DNA from: Thuidium tamariscinum
Lineage: Eukaryota; Streptophyta; Bryopsida; Hypnales; Thuidiaceae
Assembly: GCA_947034885.2 (NCBI GenBank)
Contig: OX344749.2
Location: 21,653,501-21,717,500, forward strand
Direction: 5' to 3'
DNA: 64,000 nt
Numbering within the stretch: the first letter of the stretch is position 1; each line of letters opens with the position of its first letter. A model generated the notes under the pieces. It made no database searches. It was not told the origin of the DNA and saw only the letters and a list, made by a program, of their open reading frames with translations. Made by a program: the position numbers and the translations under genes. Positions 48,497 through 59,901 of this stretch are shown piece after piece.

Positions 48497-48522
48497 TCTT
48501 AAGCTGAGGTGCGGACATATCT
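48497..48522 (-). repeat. Harbinger right terminal inverted repeat
   Basis: Read inward it begins AGATATGTCCGCACC and pairs with 42,921-42,946. TAA follows at 48,523-48,525. Confidence 0.9.
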
Positions 48523-48654
48523 TAAGGGTACTTGTTTCAAATTTGTAAGGTATGCTAATGCAGGGTTTCCAGTCAAATCAATACCATACTTCTGGGCTCA
48601 AATGCATCCCATTTCATCCTACTGTCAGTACTGAAAACTCTAACAAGCTTGCAT

Positions 48655-48871
48655 AAACATATGTGCATGTATTCTCAACACTTGTGCAAGAATGAGGTCT
48701 TTTGCTCTGGTATTCTACACAAGCTTGAATGGCACCTCTCTCTTAATTTGCCTCCTAGGTTGAACCGTCCGCGTGAGCCGGACTAGTTGTGTTTTCTTTC
48801 CTTTTTGGTTTTTAATGGTCACCTCCTTTTCCAAACAAAACAAAACAAAACAAACATATGTGCATGTATTC
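48655..48871 (+). mobile_element. SINE-like retroposon with 20-bp target duplication
   Basis: A perfect 20-base direct repeat, starting AAACATATG and ending TGTATTC, lies at 48,655-48,674 and 48,852-48,871. The 177 bp between them ends in an A-rich tail of repeated AAAAC units (about 48,834-48,851). A long direct duplication plus a 3' A-rich repeat tail is the mark of LINE-mediated insertion. The body (TTGAACCGTCCGCGTGAGCC) is GC-richer than its surroundings. A pol III B-box-like GGTTGAACC is present; no clear A box was seen. Confidence 0.6.
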
Positions 48872-49284
48872 ATCTTACTAGTCACTATTAAACATGTATT
48901 ACTATAGATAGATCTTGTTTGCAAATGAAAGGGGATTTTAGCATATTTTAGGATGCATTATTTGGACTATGTATGAATAAGTTATGAAAATTTAAAGTAT
49001 TATATCTAAATGAATGAAAAAATCCACACTAAGTTCTCTTAGAATTTGTTATTGAGATTATGTGCATCTTATATTATTAGGAAAAAGTGATGCTTTGCGT
49101 CCAAATGTAGGAGGTGCATTTTGGGTAGTGTTGATTATGGATGTACATACTATGTGACAACTTTAGTGTAGAATTGGAGTAGAAAGGGTTGGATTGGATT
49201 TTGAAGCTACAATTTTAAAACTTCAATGAATACCACTATGCAATTTCTACACATAGTAAAAGATTCATTCATTATTCTACAATC
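48872..49284. other. AT-rich non-coding spacer
   Basis: No gene or terminus is recognised. Confidence 0.4.
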
Positions 49285-50205
49285 TTACCCCCCTAAAGGA
49301 CCATTGTCCCTTTAGAAGACAAATGGGATTTTGGGCACATACCTATAGACTCAATTTTTGTCCTGATTTTTTGAAACTTTTTTTGAAGATAGAATAATTT
49401 ATTAGCTTCATGGGAATATAATTTTTTCCTTAATCGGTGCCTTGGAATAAAAGTAAGGCCAAAATAAGCTCAAAACAAGGGAAAAGGGGCACATACACCC
49501 CCAAAAAAAGTTGAGTTTAAAAATAAATAAAAATTTCTTTTCATAGTTTATATTTTTGTCTATATGGAAAGCATTGATTCATTATATTTTGATTTGTTAT
49601 GAAAAAGTTACAAACAATCTTGTTTTTCACACAATTTGATCATCCTTTTTGAAAAGATAACTTGTAGGATTCATTTTTTAATGCAATTTTTACAATTTAA
49701 AAAAATCTCCCCTTGGTTTACTTTGTTTTTTAGAACAATCTCACTATTGGAATTAGTGCATTTTATTTCCATTTTAGAGATATTAATAATTTGGATTTTC
49801 CTTCAATCTTGTACATATTTCTACTTAACAATTTCTTAAAGAATATAAATTAAATTTTTTGTGTTTTTTTCCCTAGACTTTCAACTCAATTCTCCATCGT
49901 AAATATTTAAAGCTCAAAACTCTATGGTGAAAAAATTAAAGTTAAAAAGGTTCACAGTCAAATAATCTAGTCTTGCAATGTGCTAAATTTTTTTTTTCCA
50001 CTTTAAACATAGACATCTTGTAATATGTGCTTTCAAAACTTCTAAAAAAATTTCCACACATTTTCATACTATTAACTAGGTGTAAGATCCTACAATTAGA
50101 TGTGCAAAAACATTGTTTCAATTTTTTTTACTCTTTGCTATAAAATTAGAAATTTAAAGTGGGTTTCTTTTTGCAAAAAAAGGGCCTTGGTCCTTTAGGG
50201 GTTAA
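49285..50205 (+). mobile_element. TTAA element, family 2, copy F
   Basis: TTAC is at 49,285-49,288 and TTAA at 50,202-50,205. The left end is CCCCCTAAAGGACCATTGTCCC and the right end, read inward, CCCCTAAAGGACCAAGGCC. It is about 913 bp, non-coding, and homologous (in reverse) to 37,261-38,098 and to the outer element at 52,825-54,650. Confidence 0.65.
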
Positions 50206-50514
50206 GAGACACTTTGGGATCACTATTGGAAAAAGTGAAGAGAGTTATCACCTTAAGGTTCATCACTATATTTTAATTCCAAATACTATACAACTTCCTT
50301 TTCTAGTTCTATACAAAGAACTACATATTACAATAAAAAAAGGTATTCTAAAAATTATTTAATAATAGAAAGATATATGAAATATTCCAACCATTTGAAG
50401 TGGTTGGTGTATGTGTAGAGTTTGTTTATTTAGGGTCCTCTATAGAACTCCAAAAAGTTAGTCTAAGCAATACTTGAATTATGTACCTTCAAAAAAAAGG
50501 GAGACTTTCATTCA
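50206..50514. other. AT-rich non-coding spacer
   Basis: The first 30 bases resemble those just right of copy A at 16,701-16,730. Nothing else is recognised. Confidence 0.35.
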
Positions 50515-51242
50515 TTAATCCCTAAACATCCTAAGGGACCAAAAATGTCCTCATATAGTTTCAAGTCCAATTCAAAGTATTGTAACTTTTGCATTTTATG
50601 TCCAATTTAAATAAAAATTATTAGAAAAAATGCAAAATTTCTTCTAGTTTTGGAATTAAAATTTTCATATTAGCTCAAGATGTACACATTTTTTGGTAGA
50701 CAATCAAAGTTCATAGGTTCAATTTGAGTTCACCAAACTACATTTGATGACTACAACTTTGGGGGCTTATATCTCCTTCATCCAATGTTTGTTTTTAATA
50801 AATTTATATCAATTCCAAACAGTTCTGAATACATGGAAGTGATTCAAAGTTTGAAATCTGGACATTTTTTATAATAATTGTGGCTTGTTTCTTCTTCATG
50901 CAATGTCTGGTTCAAATAATTTTTTGAGGGGAAGTTGCCTATACAAGTCTAGTTTGTGTGGTTGAAATTTCATGTCAATACAAAAAGTTAAAAGTAATTG
51001 AGAAGCATTTTGATTGAAGAAGGTTCACCCTTAGATGCATTTTTCACAACTTCTTTTTGTTATTTTTTAACATTTCAGAGTCATTTTCTATTCCAACTTT
51101 GATTTACATCATCAACAACACATACACACACTACAAGATTGTATAGTTGAAATTACTATACTTTAGTCACATTTAGACTTATAAGACTTCAAAAGCAATG
51201 ATGTTTTTAAGCCCCAAAATGCTTAGGCCCTTTAGGGATTAA
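50515..51242 (+). mobile_element. TTAA element, family 3, 720 bp copy
   Basis: TTAA is at 50,515-50,518 and 51,239-51,242. The left end is TCCCTAAACATCCTAAGG and the right end, read inward, TCCCTAAAGGGCCTAAGC. The interior has CACCAAACTACATTTGATGAC and TATCTCCTTCATCCAATG. It is a shorter, cleaner member of the family. Confidence 0.65.
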
Positions 51243-52820
51243 TTAGTCATTTAAAGCCATCCATACAAGCCTAGTCCATTATGCCCTTTTTGAATGAATG
51301 AAACATTTTCATTATACAATACTTATTTGGGGGCATACTAGAACATCTTTTCCCTTTCATGAAAAGAATATCATACCAAATGACTTTTTATGGAATCAAC
51401 CATCTTTTTAGACTCTACTTGCAATTTAGTTTCCTGCCTTATCTTGCCCTATCTCCACATAATATTAAGATGTCCATTGTTGCTTTGCACTTTCATTGGG
51501 GGGAATTACTATTTTTGAAAAAATACTAAAAAATTGTAGCAAGAATATGGTCAATTAAGTGTGGTGAAGAGTTGTAAGAGCATGGTAGGATGACATTTTA
51601 AGTGCTTATTTGGCTAGGGTCAAGCTAATTTTTGTATTTGGAGTAGCTATAGAGAGGGGATTTTGAAGGGTAGTCTTTGTATTGGCCAAGTTGGGGCCTC
51701 CTACAATGAAATAGAAGATATTCTCTTCCATAGGCAATTTGAAGAGCCAATTTTTTTTTTAATTATCTTAAGAGTCAAATGAGTATTTTGAGGTGATGCA
51801 TAAGAATTACAAAGAAAAAATGAACACATTTGGCATCTCATAGGCCCTATCAAAATTTAATGGTGAAGTCATGTCTATGTGGCTATTTACACCTAATACA
51901 CCATGCATATTTGTCTACACAAAAATGTGTATCATCTAGAAATTTATGATGTACAAGTTGTTACTTGAATAAAAAACAAATCATTTATTCATTTTCTTCA
52001 ACCTTGTCCATTTGAATAAAAATATTGGTACAACATTTGTTTTTTGAAATTATCTAACCATTTAGCAAACACTCTTACAAGTCTTATGTTTAGATTATTT
52101 CAAGATGAAGAATTATAATAAATAACATACCAAGAATAAACAAAATTTGTTTGCCTAACCTCTATGTAAACAAAAGACTTTGTAACATAGTGACGATGTG
52201 ACCATTTTATCTTTGTTGCCTAATGCCAAACAAATTTTTGAAGTTAAAAAAACATTTTAATTTTGAGTAGAGTTTTAATTACTCATGATTTCGATTAGAC
52301 TTGTAGAGGTACAAATATTATAACGAAATAATGGTGGCTTGGCACAAATTTCAAATATAAAACAAAGGCTTAAGGCTAGTTGTCAAAAATTAGCTTTGAC
52401 ACCAAAAAAAAAGTTAGACAACATGATTTTTGATCTAAGCACTTGATTGATAGAAATGTACAACCTCCAAAAAAAAAAAACTCCCTCATCTTGTGTCAAA
52501 ATTTCATAATGATTCATTTGAAACAATCTTTATAAAAGTTATAGAGTGATTGAGTATCCAATTGTGTATTAACAACAAGAGAGGATTGGTAGTTACTGCC
52601 ACTTTTTGGTACATTGTCTACTCAATGGACAATTATTGCATAGGTTATGAAACTTTTCTAATATCCAATTGTCCACCTGTAGACAATTGTTGTATAGGTT
52701 ATAAATTTTTTTTGAGTCAAATCACAAAGTCTCTAATAGTAATTGAACTTGTATTTCAATTCTATTATTCAATAAAGGGACATAATTCAATTGCTCTCAA
52801 CTAGCATGTTTTGCTTCATT
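51243..52820. other. AT-rich non-coding stretch
   Basis: No gene is recognised. An 84-codon frame at 52,550-52,804 contains an imperfect internal repeat (GACAATTGTTGTATAGGTTAT twice in variant form) but has no domain. Confidence 0.35.
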
Positions 52821-54654
52821 TTATCTCAAAGGACCAAGGCCTTTTATATGCCAAAAAATACTCAAAACTACCAATTCTATTGCTAAGAGTAAAAAAATTT
52901 GTAAATTATGATTTTTGGACATCTAACTATAGGATCTTAACCCCTAAAGGTCAGAGACTATGTCTTCACCAAAAACACACCAAAACTGCCATTTCTACTT
53001 TAAGCACCAAATTTTTGAAAAAAAATATTTTTAGACACATGTAACCATAAGATCCTATAGTACACTTGTGTAAGAAGATGTGGAAAAAATTTCATAATTT
53101 TTCACTGTATAGATTGCAAGATATTAGCATTTGAATTGACAAAACCCCTTTTTTTGTCCCTATAAAAAAGTGGGCAGCTGCACTTCACAAGGTCACATTT
53201 CTATGAAAAAATGTCCAAAATGGTGGTGCTTCTTTGTATTCATTCTTCACGGCAAGTTGGCTATATGCTCAAGAAATTTCGCATCATTTGGAATTGTACA
53301 ACATATAGGAAAAAATTAATAAGTAGAAAGAAGTAGAGAGTGATTCAAAGTACTAAATTGCTAAAATTTTATTATAGAATAAAAAAAAAGGCCAATCCCA
53401 ATGGTTGTAATGTTGTGACAAACAATCAACATCCAAAATTTTAATTTTTTTTCAAAAATATTTAAAATTGAGTAAAGTAAAGGCTTCCAAAGTTTATTTT
53501 AGAGTAGAGAATCTATAACTGCCCACAAACTAAATCTCTTCATAACTTTCATCTCATAAATCAAAATGGAATGATTCAAAGCTTTTTGCATATATATATA
53601 TACATCTAGAAAACCAATTTCAAATTTTTAATTTAAAAAAAATGTTTTTATAAGAAATTTTTGGGCTGCCTGCCGACTAATGAAAACTACATATCATGCA
53701 ATAACTTTTTGACCATGTAGTCAAAAGTTATGAAAATTGTTGGGCCTTCAAGATACTCCTCGGACACATGTTGTGTGAAAATTTCAAAGAAAAAAAATAA
53801 AAACTCCACCAGTAGTGAGCTGCCCAAAATTGCTATGTTGCCAAAAAACGCAATTTGGTCCTTTAAGGGTTAAAACTCATTAGCATGAGAATGTGTGGAA
53901 TAAATATCAAAAAATTTGATTGCACAAATTGTAAGACATCTTTGTTTAAAGTGAAGAAAATAAGTTTTTTATGCATGTTGTTGGATTAGATTATTTGACT
54001 TTGAAACTTCATAACTTAAGTTTATTGCACTATAGAGTTTAGAGGTTTAAATCTTCATGATGGAAATTGAATCAAGAGTCTAGGAAAAAAAATTCAAAAA
54101 TACTTAATTTTCATTTTAAAAAATATTACTAAATAGAAGTAGATATGAGATTGAAGGAAAATCTCAATTATTGATATATCTAAGATGGAATTAGAATACA
54201 CCGTTGAAAATGGTGAGATTATTCTAGAAAGAAAATTAAACTGTGTGATTTTTTTTTAAATTGTAAAAATTGCACTTAGAAATAAATCATCTAAGTATAT
54301 TTTTAAGACAATTCTTACATTGCCTAAAAAAAGATTGTCCATAATAAGCACAAGATTTGTTAAAATTAAATAATCAAAGATTTTTATGTAGACAAAAATA
54401 TAATCTATCAGAATTTTCTTAAAATTCAAACTTTTGAAACTTTTCTTTGTTGCCTAGTCTTCCATGTTTTGAGCTTATTTGGACATAACATTTGTTTTGA
54501 GGCACCAATTGAAAAAAATTATATTTCTACAAAGCTAATCACATTTTTTGTCTTCAAAAAAAGTTTCAAAATATCATGACAAAAGTTGAGACTATAGATA
54601 TTTGCCTAAAATTCCATTTGCCCATCCAAAAGACAATGGTCCTCTAGGGGTTAA
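52821..54654 (-). mobile_element. TTAA element, family 2, carrying a nested family 1 element
   Basis: The outer element runs from a degraded left end (TTATCTCAAAGGACCAAGGCC) to CCTCTAGGGG plus TTAA at 54,651-54,654. Its two halves match copy H on either side of 52,937-53,873, where copy B is inserted. Without the insert it would be about 0.89 kb. Non-coding. Confidence 0.55.
52937..53873 (+). mobile_element. TTAA element, family 1, copy B (nested)
   Basis: TTAA is at 52,937-52,940 and 53,870-53,873. The left end is CCCCTAAAGG and the right end, read inward, CCCTTAAAGGACC. It is about 929 bp and colinear with copy A. It sits inside a family 2 element directly after AACTATAGGATC, a phrase also present uninterrupted at 37,367-37,377 in copy H. 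Confidence 0.7.
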
Positions 54655-55125
54655 TTTGAGTTTTCTATCTTTCTAAAAAAAATACTTTGCATTATTTTTA
54701 TGTTCTTGATGAAAATAAAAGAAACAATCATATCATAATTTAGATTCTACTTCAATTTCATAGAAGGGTTATCCCTTTTTTTAATCCTTAAAGAACATTG
54801 TATCCTTTTTTTGTTTGATGGACAACCAAAAATTCTTCTATATAGGATAGAAATGCAACTATTCATCTTCATAATTTTGTTAGAAAAAAGGGAGGTCTCT
54901 TACAATAGTTTGGTTTTCAATGAGTGCTTTTGCATTTTCATAAGCCAATGATTCATATGGTGTTTGAAAAAATGATTTCCATTGTCATTAATCCATCCTT
55001 TAAGGATTAATCAATAACCATCCAATAATCAAAGTGCAAAAAACCTAAGTACCTAAAATAAGACATTGGCTCAATTTGGGTCCCTAATTACTCAAGTCTC
55101 TACAAATAATAGAGTGAACTATGAC
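54655..55125. other. AT-rich non-coding spacer
   Basis: No gene or terminus is recognised. Confidence 0.4.
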
Positions 55126-55412
55126 ATTAGAGGGGATTTGAGGCCTTTAAAGGGCCGTTTTGGGGGCTGTTCCCTGAACATGTTCCCGTAATTGTTGATC
55201 GTTGTTAGGCCAACATTTACCCAAAATAAATAAATAAATAAAATTAGGGGTCCTAAAATATGAAAAAAGCCCCCCAATTTATTTTTCAAGAAAAATAAAA
55301 ATGAATGATGTGGCACTCTCTCGACCATGTAGAATTCATGTTTACACGGTAGAAACTGCATTCCTGAAGTCCAGGAACCCGCAATCTTCCAACGGCCTCA
55401 AAAATCCCCTAA
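55126..55412. mobile_element. TTAGAG-family MITE
   Basis: Inverted ends: CATTAGAGGGGATTTGAGGCC on the left and, inward from the right, CATTAGGGGATTTTTGAGGC. The interior GTTCCCTGAACATGTTCCC and GATGTGGCACTCTCTCGACC match the other members. An AAATAAATAAATAAA tract lies in the middle. About 287 bp. Confidence 0.55.
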
Positions 55413-55543
55413 TGTCTTCCATTTTGGAGTTGGGACATAAGATGAATAGTGTGATAGTGAGGCTCTATTCACTCCAACCAAATCCTTACTACATTGTCTA
55501 ATGTGAACGTTATTGTAGTTAGGATTTGGAAACTTGAATTCAA
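55413..55543. other. Spacer between two MITEs
   Basis: Nothing is recognised. Confidence 0.4.
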
Positions 55544-55702
55544 GGGCACTTCATACTATGGCCAAAAGGTTGAGAAATTGTTGATTTCCATCAATCTCAT
55601 TGCAAAAAATTGAGAATTTGATAATCTAATCAGTGGAAACTAATGGCCTCTTGACCTTGGGCCACCTTAGACTTCTTGACTTTAGTATAAATGAAGTGCT
55701 CC
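55544..55702. mobile_element. GGGTGTTTCAC MITE, diverged copy 3
   Basis: Hairpin with ends GGGCACTTCATAC and, inverted, GGAGCACTTCATT. The interior CTATGGCCAAAAGGTTGAG and TGGCCTCTTGACCTTGG follow the layout of copies 1 and 2. Flanks do not show a clear duplication. Confidence 0.5.
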
Positions 55703-55921
55703 AAAAAAGAGAGAATTGATGTCATAGTCTTTTTCCAAAGGATAGAGCCAAAAGATTATTGTTTTGCAATAGATGTCCATTGGTTTAAAATAAATAAATA
55801 AACCTTCCATGATAGCTTTGGGGTAGCTCCAAATTTACCTTGCATATTTGCATGCTTCAAAGTTAGTAACAACACAAGTAGTAGAGGTTTTCATGGTTTC
55901 TTCGTATAAATGCAAGTACAC
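55703..55921. other. AT-rich spacer
   Basis: Nothing is recognised. Confidence 0.4.
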
Positions 55922-57245
55922 TTAACCCCTCATTGTCTAAGGAGATGAAAAGTGTCCTTACATAGTTTAGCGATCCAATTTAAAGTGTTGCAACTTTTTC
56001 ATCTGATTTTCAAATTTAATAAAACTTGTTGGAAAAGTTGCACATCCTAGTCCAGTATATGTGATAAAAATTTCAGATCAATACAAGATGTATTGATTTT
56101 TTGGGAGCTAATCAAAGATCGTAAGTTCAATTTCAATTTACCAAATTGCAATTGATGGCTACAACTTTGGGGGCTTGTATTGGTTAACGTTCTTTTAGAA
56201 GTCTAGTTATCTTGGTCAAAATTTCAAGGCCATCCAATTTTTTTTGAATGTTTGGGAGCTTGCTTCTTCTTCATACAATGTCTATTTCTAATCAAATTTT
56301 TTTTGGAAAAGCTGTACATTCTAAGGTAGATGTATCCATTGCTAACCAGTGCCCCATCAACAATAAATAAGGTATCCTATTTCCAACCAAGGTTAGAATG
56401 GATTTCCATTTCCACATAGAAATGTATATCTTTGTACTTTTTCAAGGTTTGGACCAATAAGTAAATGACACATAAGTGACCACAAAAGTAGGAAGTAATG
56501 AGCAAGATAGTAGTTCTAATCTTGAATTATTAATATTGAATGACTCTAGATGTTGGCCATGGATCAAGTCCAACTTTTGCCTTTCAAAATTCATAGTAAT
56601 TTTGATTCAAGAGATAAAATTATGAATTTTTTTACAATTTCCATCATATATATCAATGTACCTTAGAAAATATTTGCTTTGCCATTCACTATCCTAAATC
56701 ATGTCCAAATGTGCTTATTTTATTGGTTATGGGTACATCTACGTTAGTCTTGTTTGTGTGGCTAATATTTCATATCAATCCAAGAAGTTACAATCGAGTA
56801 AGAAGCATTTTAGTAGAAGGAGGTTTAGTCATGGATGTATTTTTTCACCCTTTTTTGCTTTTCTTTTTTACATTTAAAGTCATTTTGCAAATACAATGAG
56901 TCAATTGAATGACATTTTTTTCACCAAATGAATGTGTTTGTATGTTGATTTCAAAGTATTTTTTAGTTTTAATTTTTTTTCCATTTGAGTAAGCTTAGAA
57001 ACCAAATTTCACTTCTAATGTTGCTAAGAAAATTTTCAGTATCTTTTTTCAAAACTAAAAAAATTAGAATCTTGCAATCTATAGTGCTAAATGACTCCAA
57101 ATTTGATCCACATCATCTACAACATGTACACTACAAGATTGTATAGTTGAGATTTTCATATTTTAGTAACATATAAACTTATAAGGCTTGAAAGCAAGGA
57201 TGCTTTTAAGCAGGTTTGGACTTCAATTAGGCGATGAGGGGTTAC
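55922..57245 (+). mobile_element. TTAA element, family 3, 1.3 kb copy
   Basis: TTAA is at 55,922-55,925 and TTAC at 57,242-57,245. The left end is CCCCTCATTGTCTAAGG and the right end, read inward, CCCCTCATCGCCTAA. It is homologous along its length to 11,441-12,572. The extra central segment (about 56,320-56,740) interrupts the phrase AAAAGCTGTACATTCTA...GTTAGTCTTGTTTGTGTGGC and is probably another insertion. Confidence 0.6.
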
Positions 57246-58866
57246 TTTACAATGCATGTCTGCACTCCATTGGGAAACTTGAGTTCCTTGACAACAATTA
57301 ACTTATGAACAAGAATTAGGGAGGTTGATCCCCCAGCTTCCCTAACTCATAGGCATTCCATATGATTTTGTAAGTACCTAACTTTGGCTATCATTATAAC
57401 ATAACCGATTGTTGACTTTTCAATACTAACGTGGCTCTATGCCATTGGCTACCCATCACCATCACCATCACAAGTTCTAACTCATATTTTTCTTTCCTTT
57501 CAACTTACTTCCTACACCCTTGGATCATGAAGATCAAAGTTTGAATTGAAAAGTAAACAACTGGTTATGTATGATAACCTTCTTGCCGCTATCGCGGCTC
57601 GAAGGTTATCTAATACATAATTTTTGCTTCTTTACAGGGCTCCTGATCAATGGAAACTGAGCACAATTAGTCTGATTCATGTAGGCAGTTTAGCATGGAT
57701 TAATTATGTGTTGATGTTGTTACTCTCCCCATTTCAACTCCTCAATCCTCAATAAGGTAGGAGTCTTGAAAACCACTCATGCTCCAAAACCACTCACCTT
57801 CCCAAATGTACATCTTGGGTACATGCTAGGTTCTTTTTAAAATCTTTGCAACAATGTACAAATTGTGTACATTTGAGGGGGTGGGTGGTTTTAGAGCCCT
57901 AAGCCACATTGACTTCAAAAATTCATAACTAATTCTACAAAGTTCTAAAAAATATGAAATGACTTGCATTAGATGCCTATTTTAGCTATCTTTCAAGGAA
58001 AACTCACTAAAAAAAAATATATATTTCAAGATGTTTCACCTACCCAAAATTCAGTTTGAGCGCTTAGATGGTCAGTTTATGGACCTCCTACCTTAATCCC
58101 ATATCTGCTAAAGATTTTTGAACATATTCTTGTTCTCACCAAAATAACCTTGAGATTTAAAGGGTTAACTTATCTTACTTCGAGCTCGTTTTGTTTGTTC
58201 CTTTTTATCTTTACACGGATGGAATGCTATTCCTTTTACAATTTCATTTGTTTAAAAACCAAAACAAAATCTTAAGCCCAATTACCCCTTGCAATGAAAT
58301 TTCATTTCATTCCGGTCAGTGTTCTTGGTGTTAAGCGGCTAGCGGTGCCTTTGTTCCCTGGCCATCTGTGGCTGGGCATTGTATTTTTAAATTTTGCAAT
58401 GAAATTCCTCCGCATTCGTGTCAAAAAAAAATTCTGTTTCAGTTGTGCCACCAAAAAAACAAAAATACAAACTTAAGCTTATTTCAAGCTCTGGAGTGAA
58501 TTACAATTTTATGTGACATTTTGCATTTTCCCTTGGGGTTGAATTGAGGAAAGTCAAGTCAGAAGTTCCAATTAAGTTAAGCTCTATCTTACTTACCTTA
58601 AGTTAGTACAATTCAGGTATGAATGTGAAGAAATTGGAAGATATTTGTCCATCGAGTACTGACAAACAAATCTGCAAGTCCTTTAATTTCTCCCTCTGCC
58701 AATGTGGCCACCAAAGGTACACCTCAACTGCTGCTGCATGCCAACATGCCAACAGTGGGGACTTGCCGTGGGAGCCATAAGGAAAACCACTCATCAAAAC
58801 ATGTTGTAGTTGTTCTCTTTGTTTTTCAATGAACATGTTCTAATACCTTTCTTTGGCACAATGTCA
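57246..58866. other. Moderate-AT stretch without recognised gene
   Basis: It contains a small strong palindrome at 57,565-57,620 and a repeat segment at 57,890-58,000 shared with 34,665-34,790. No coding gene is recognised. Confidence 0.4.
57565..57620. repeat. 54-bp strong hairpin, GC-rich core
   Basis: The stem pairs GATAACCTTC with GAAGGTTATC and GCCGC with GCGGC around a TATC loop, with an outer TTATGTA / TACATAA pair. The GC core is followed 11 bases later by CTAAT. That layout resembles a Helitron 3' end, but the long outer stem is unusual for one; a tiny MITE is an alternative. Confidence 0.45.
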
Positions 58867-59012
58867 TTGAGTGGTGTTTCACACTACAGCCGTCCAAGTC
58901 AAGAGGTCATCAATTCCACCGATTGGATTTTAGAAACCATGATTTCCACCAATCAGGTTTGAAAGAACCATGGCCTCTTCACTTGGACGGCCATAGTTTG
59001 AAACACCCTTGA
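58867..59012. mobile_element. GGGTGTTTCAC MITE, copy 2, TSD TTGA
   Basis: The element is 58,871-59,008 (138 bp). The left end is GTGGTGTTTCACAC and the right end, read inward, GGGTGTTTCAAAC. The direct duplication TTGA is at both sides. The interior CACCGATTGG and CACCAATCAGG is an internal repeat absent from copy 1. Confidence 0.75.
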
Positions 59013-59068
59013 TTCTAGGTTTTCACAGAATTCAAATTCTCTTCTTTAATTTTTGCACTATTGAGTTC

Positions 59069-59461
59069 TAAGAGCATATGCAAAACAAGATGCAAACTGG
59101 GTAAGTGGCTGGGCCTGGCCATGTGAATTGCCCCACGGCATACACGGGGAAGGAAAAAATAAAGCCGGACCCGGCCAAATTTGGTGATGGCTCGGCTAAA
59201 TGGCGAGCCATCAAGTGAACGTGGCATGCCTTTCTTTTTTGCCTTTTTTCCAACTTTCAAGGCACTTGGGATTAGAAAAAGTCTTTCTCATGTCAGAATC
59301 TCCTTAGGTGGCACCTTGAAATCTGAAATAGATTGTTTCCCTACCTCGTTGGCCGTATTGGGGTGGGGCAAATTTTTTAGCTGGGCCCGGGCTTCCTTAA
59401 TGGCTTGGCAAGTGGTCCCTGGTCGGGCCATTTGTCCGAGCCAAGCGTTAGGATGTTCTAA
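59069..59461. mobile_element. Tourist-like MITE, second copy, TSD TAA
   Basis: The element is 59,072-59,458 (387 bp). The left end is GAGCATATGC and the right end, read inward, GAACATCCTAAC. TAA flanks both sides. It is GC-rich inside (GGCCTGGCC, CCGGACCCGGCC, GGGCCCGGGC), like the copy at 36.2 kb. Confidence 0.5.
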
Positions 59462-59510
59462 GGGGTCTCTTTGGGGGTAGAGAATCAAATTGAAAATTGA
59501 AGGGCAATAT

Positions 59511-59901
59511 AGTGGAAACACCCAAAACCGTCCGAATAAGGAATTCAGCATAGTTGGAGGCAGCGTTTTCTAAAACTGATATTTTTCTAGCATTAGCGAG
59601 TGAAAATCATGAATATTCAAAAAAGAAATTAAAATTTTCGGAATTAGTATGTAATTTCTGTAAATTTTCAAAGTGTTGGCTCCCTAGACCACTGGAACCA
59701 TCCTATAGGTGTACCTTAAACCGAACACCTGCTGAAATCAGATGTCAGTGAATGAAAACTACACATGTGTCTTACAACTACGTCAGCAAATTAGAATTAA
59801 ACAGTTGTCGGACGCCTTAATGTATGCCTATGGACAAATTTAGTGACACTCTATGGTCCAAGAATAGGTACAGGGACGGAAATGGGTGTTTCTCCCTTAA
59901 A
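59511..59901 (+). mobile_element. Short TIR element, AAACACCC family, copy 3
   Basis: The left end is AGTGGAAACACCC and the right end GGGTGTTTCTCCCTTAA, which inverted gives a matching AGAAACACCC. The interior is colinear with copies at 200-595 and 16,732-17,081. About 391 bp, non-coding. Confidence 0.6.

Larger units (their letters stand above)
42918..48525. mobile_element. PIF/Harbinger transposon, two-gene type, TSD TAA
   Basis: The element is 42,921-48,522 (5,602 bp). The 26-base terminal inverted repeats (42,921-42,946 and 48,497-48,522) differ at one base; their core is TATGTCCGCACCTCAGCTTA. TAA is duplicated at 42,918-42,920 and 48,523-48,525. It carries a plus-strand Myb/SANT-like gene and a convergent minus-strand DDE transposase, the standard pair for this superfamily. 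GC is clearly higher than the flanks. Long intact termini mean it inserted fairly recently, although the transposase is mutated. It could be mobilised only by another active copy. Confidence 0.92.
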
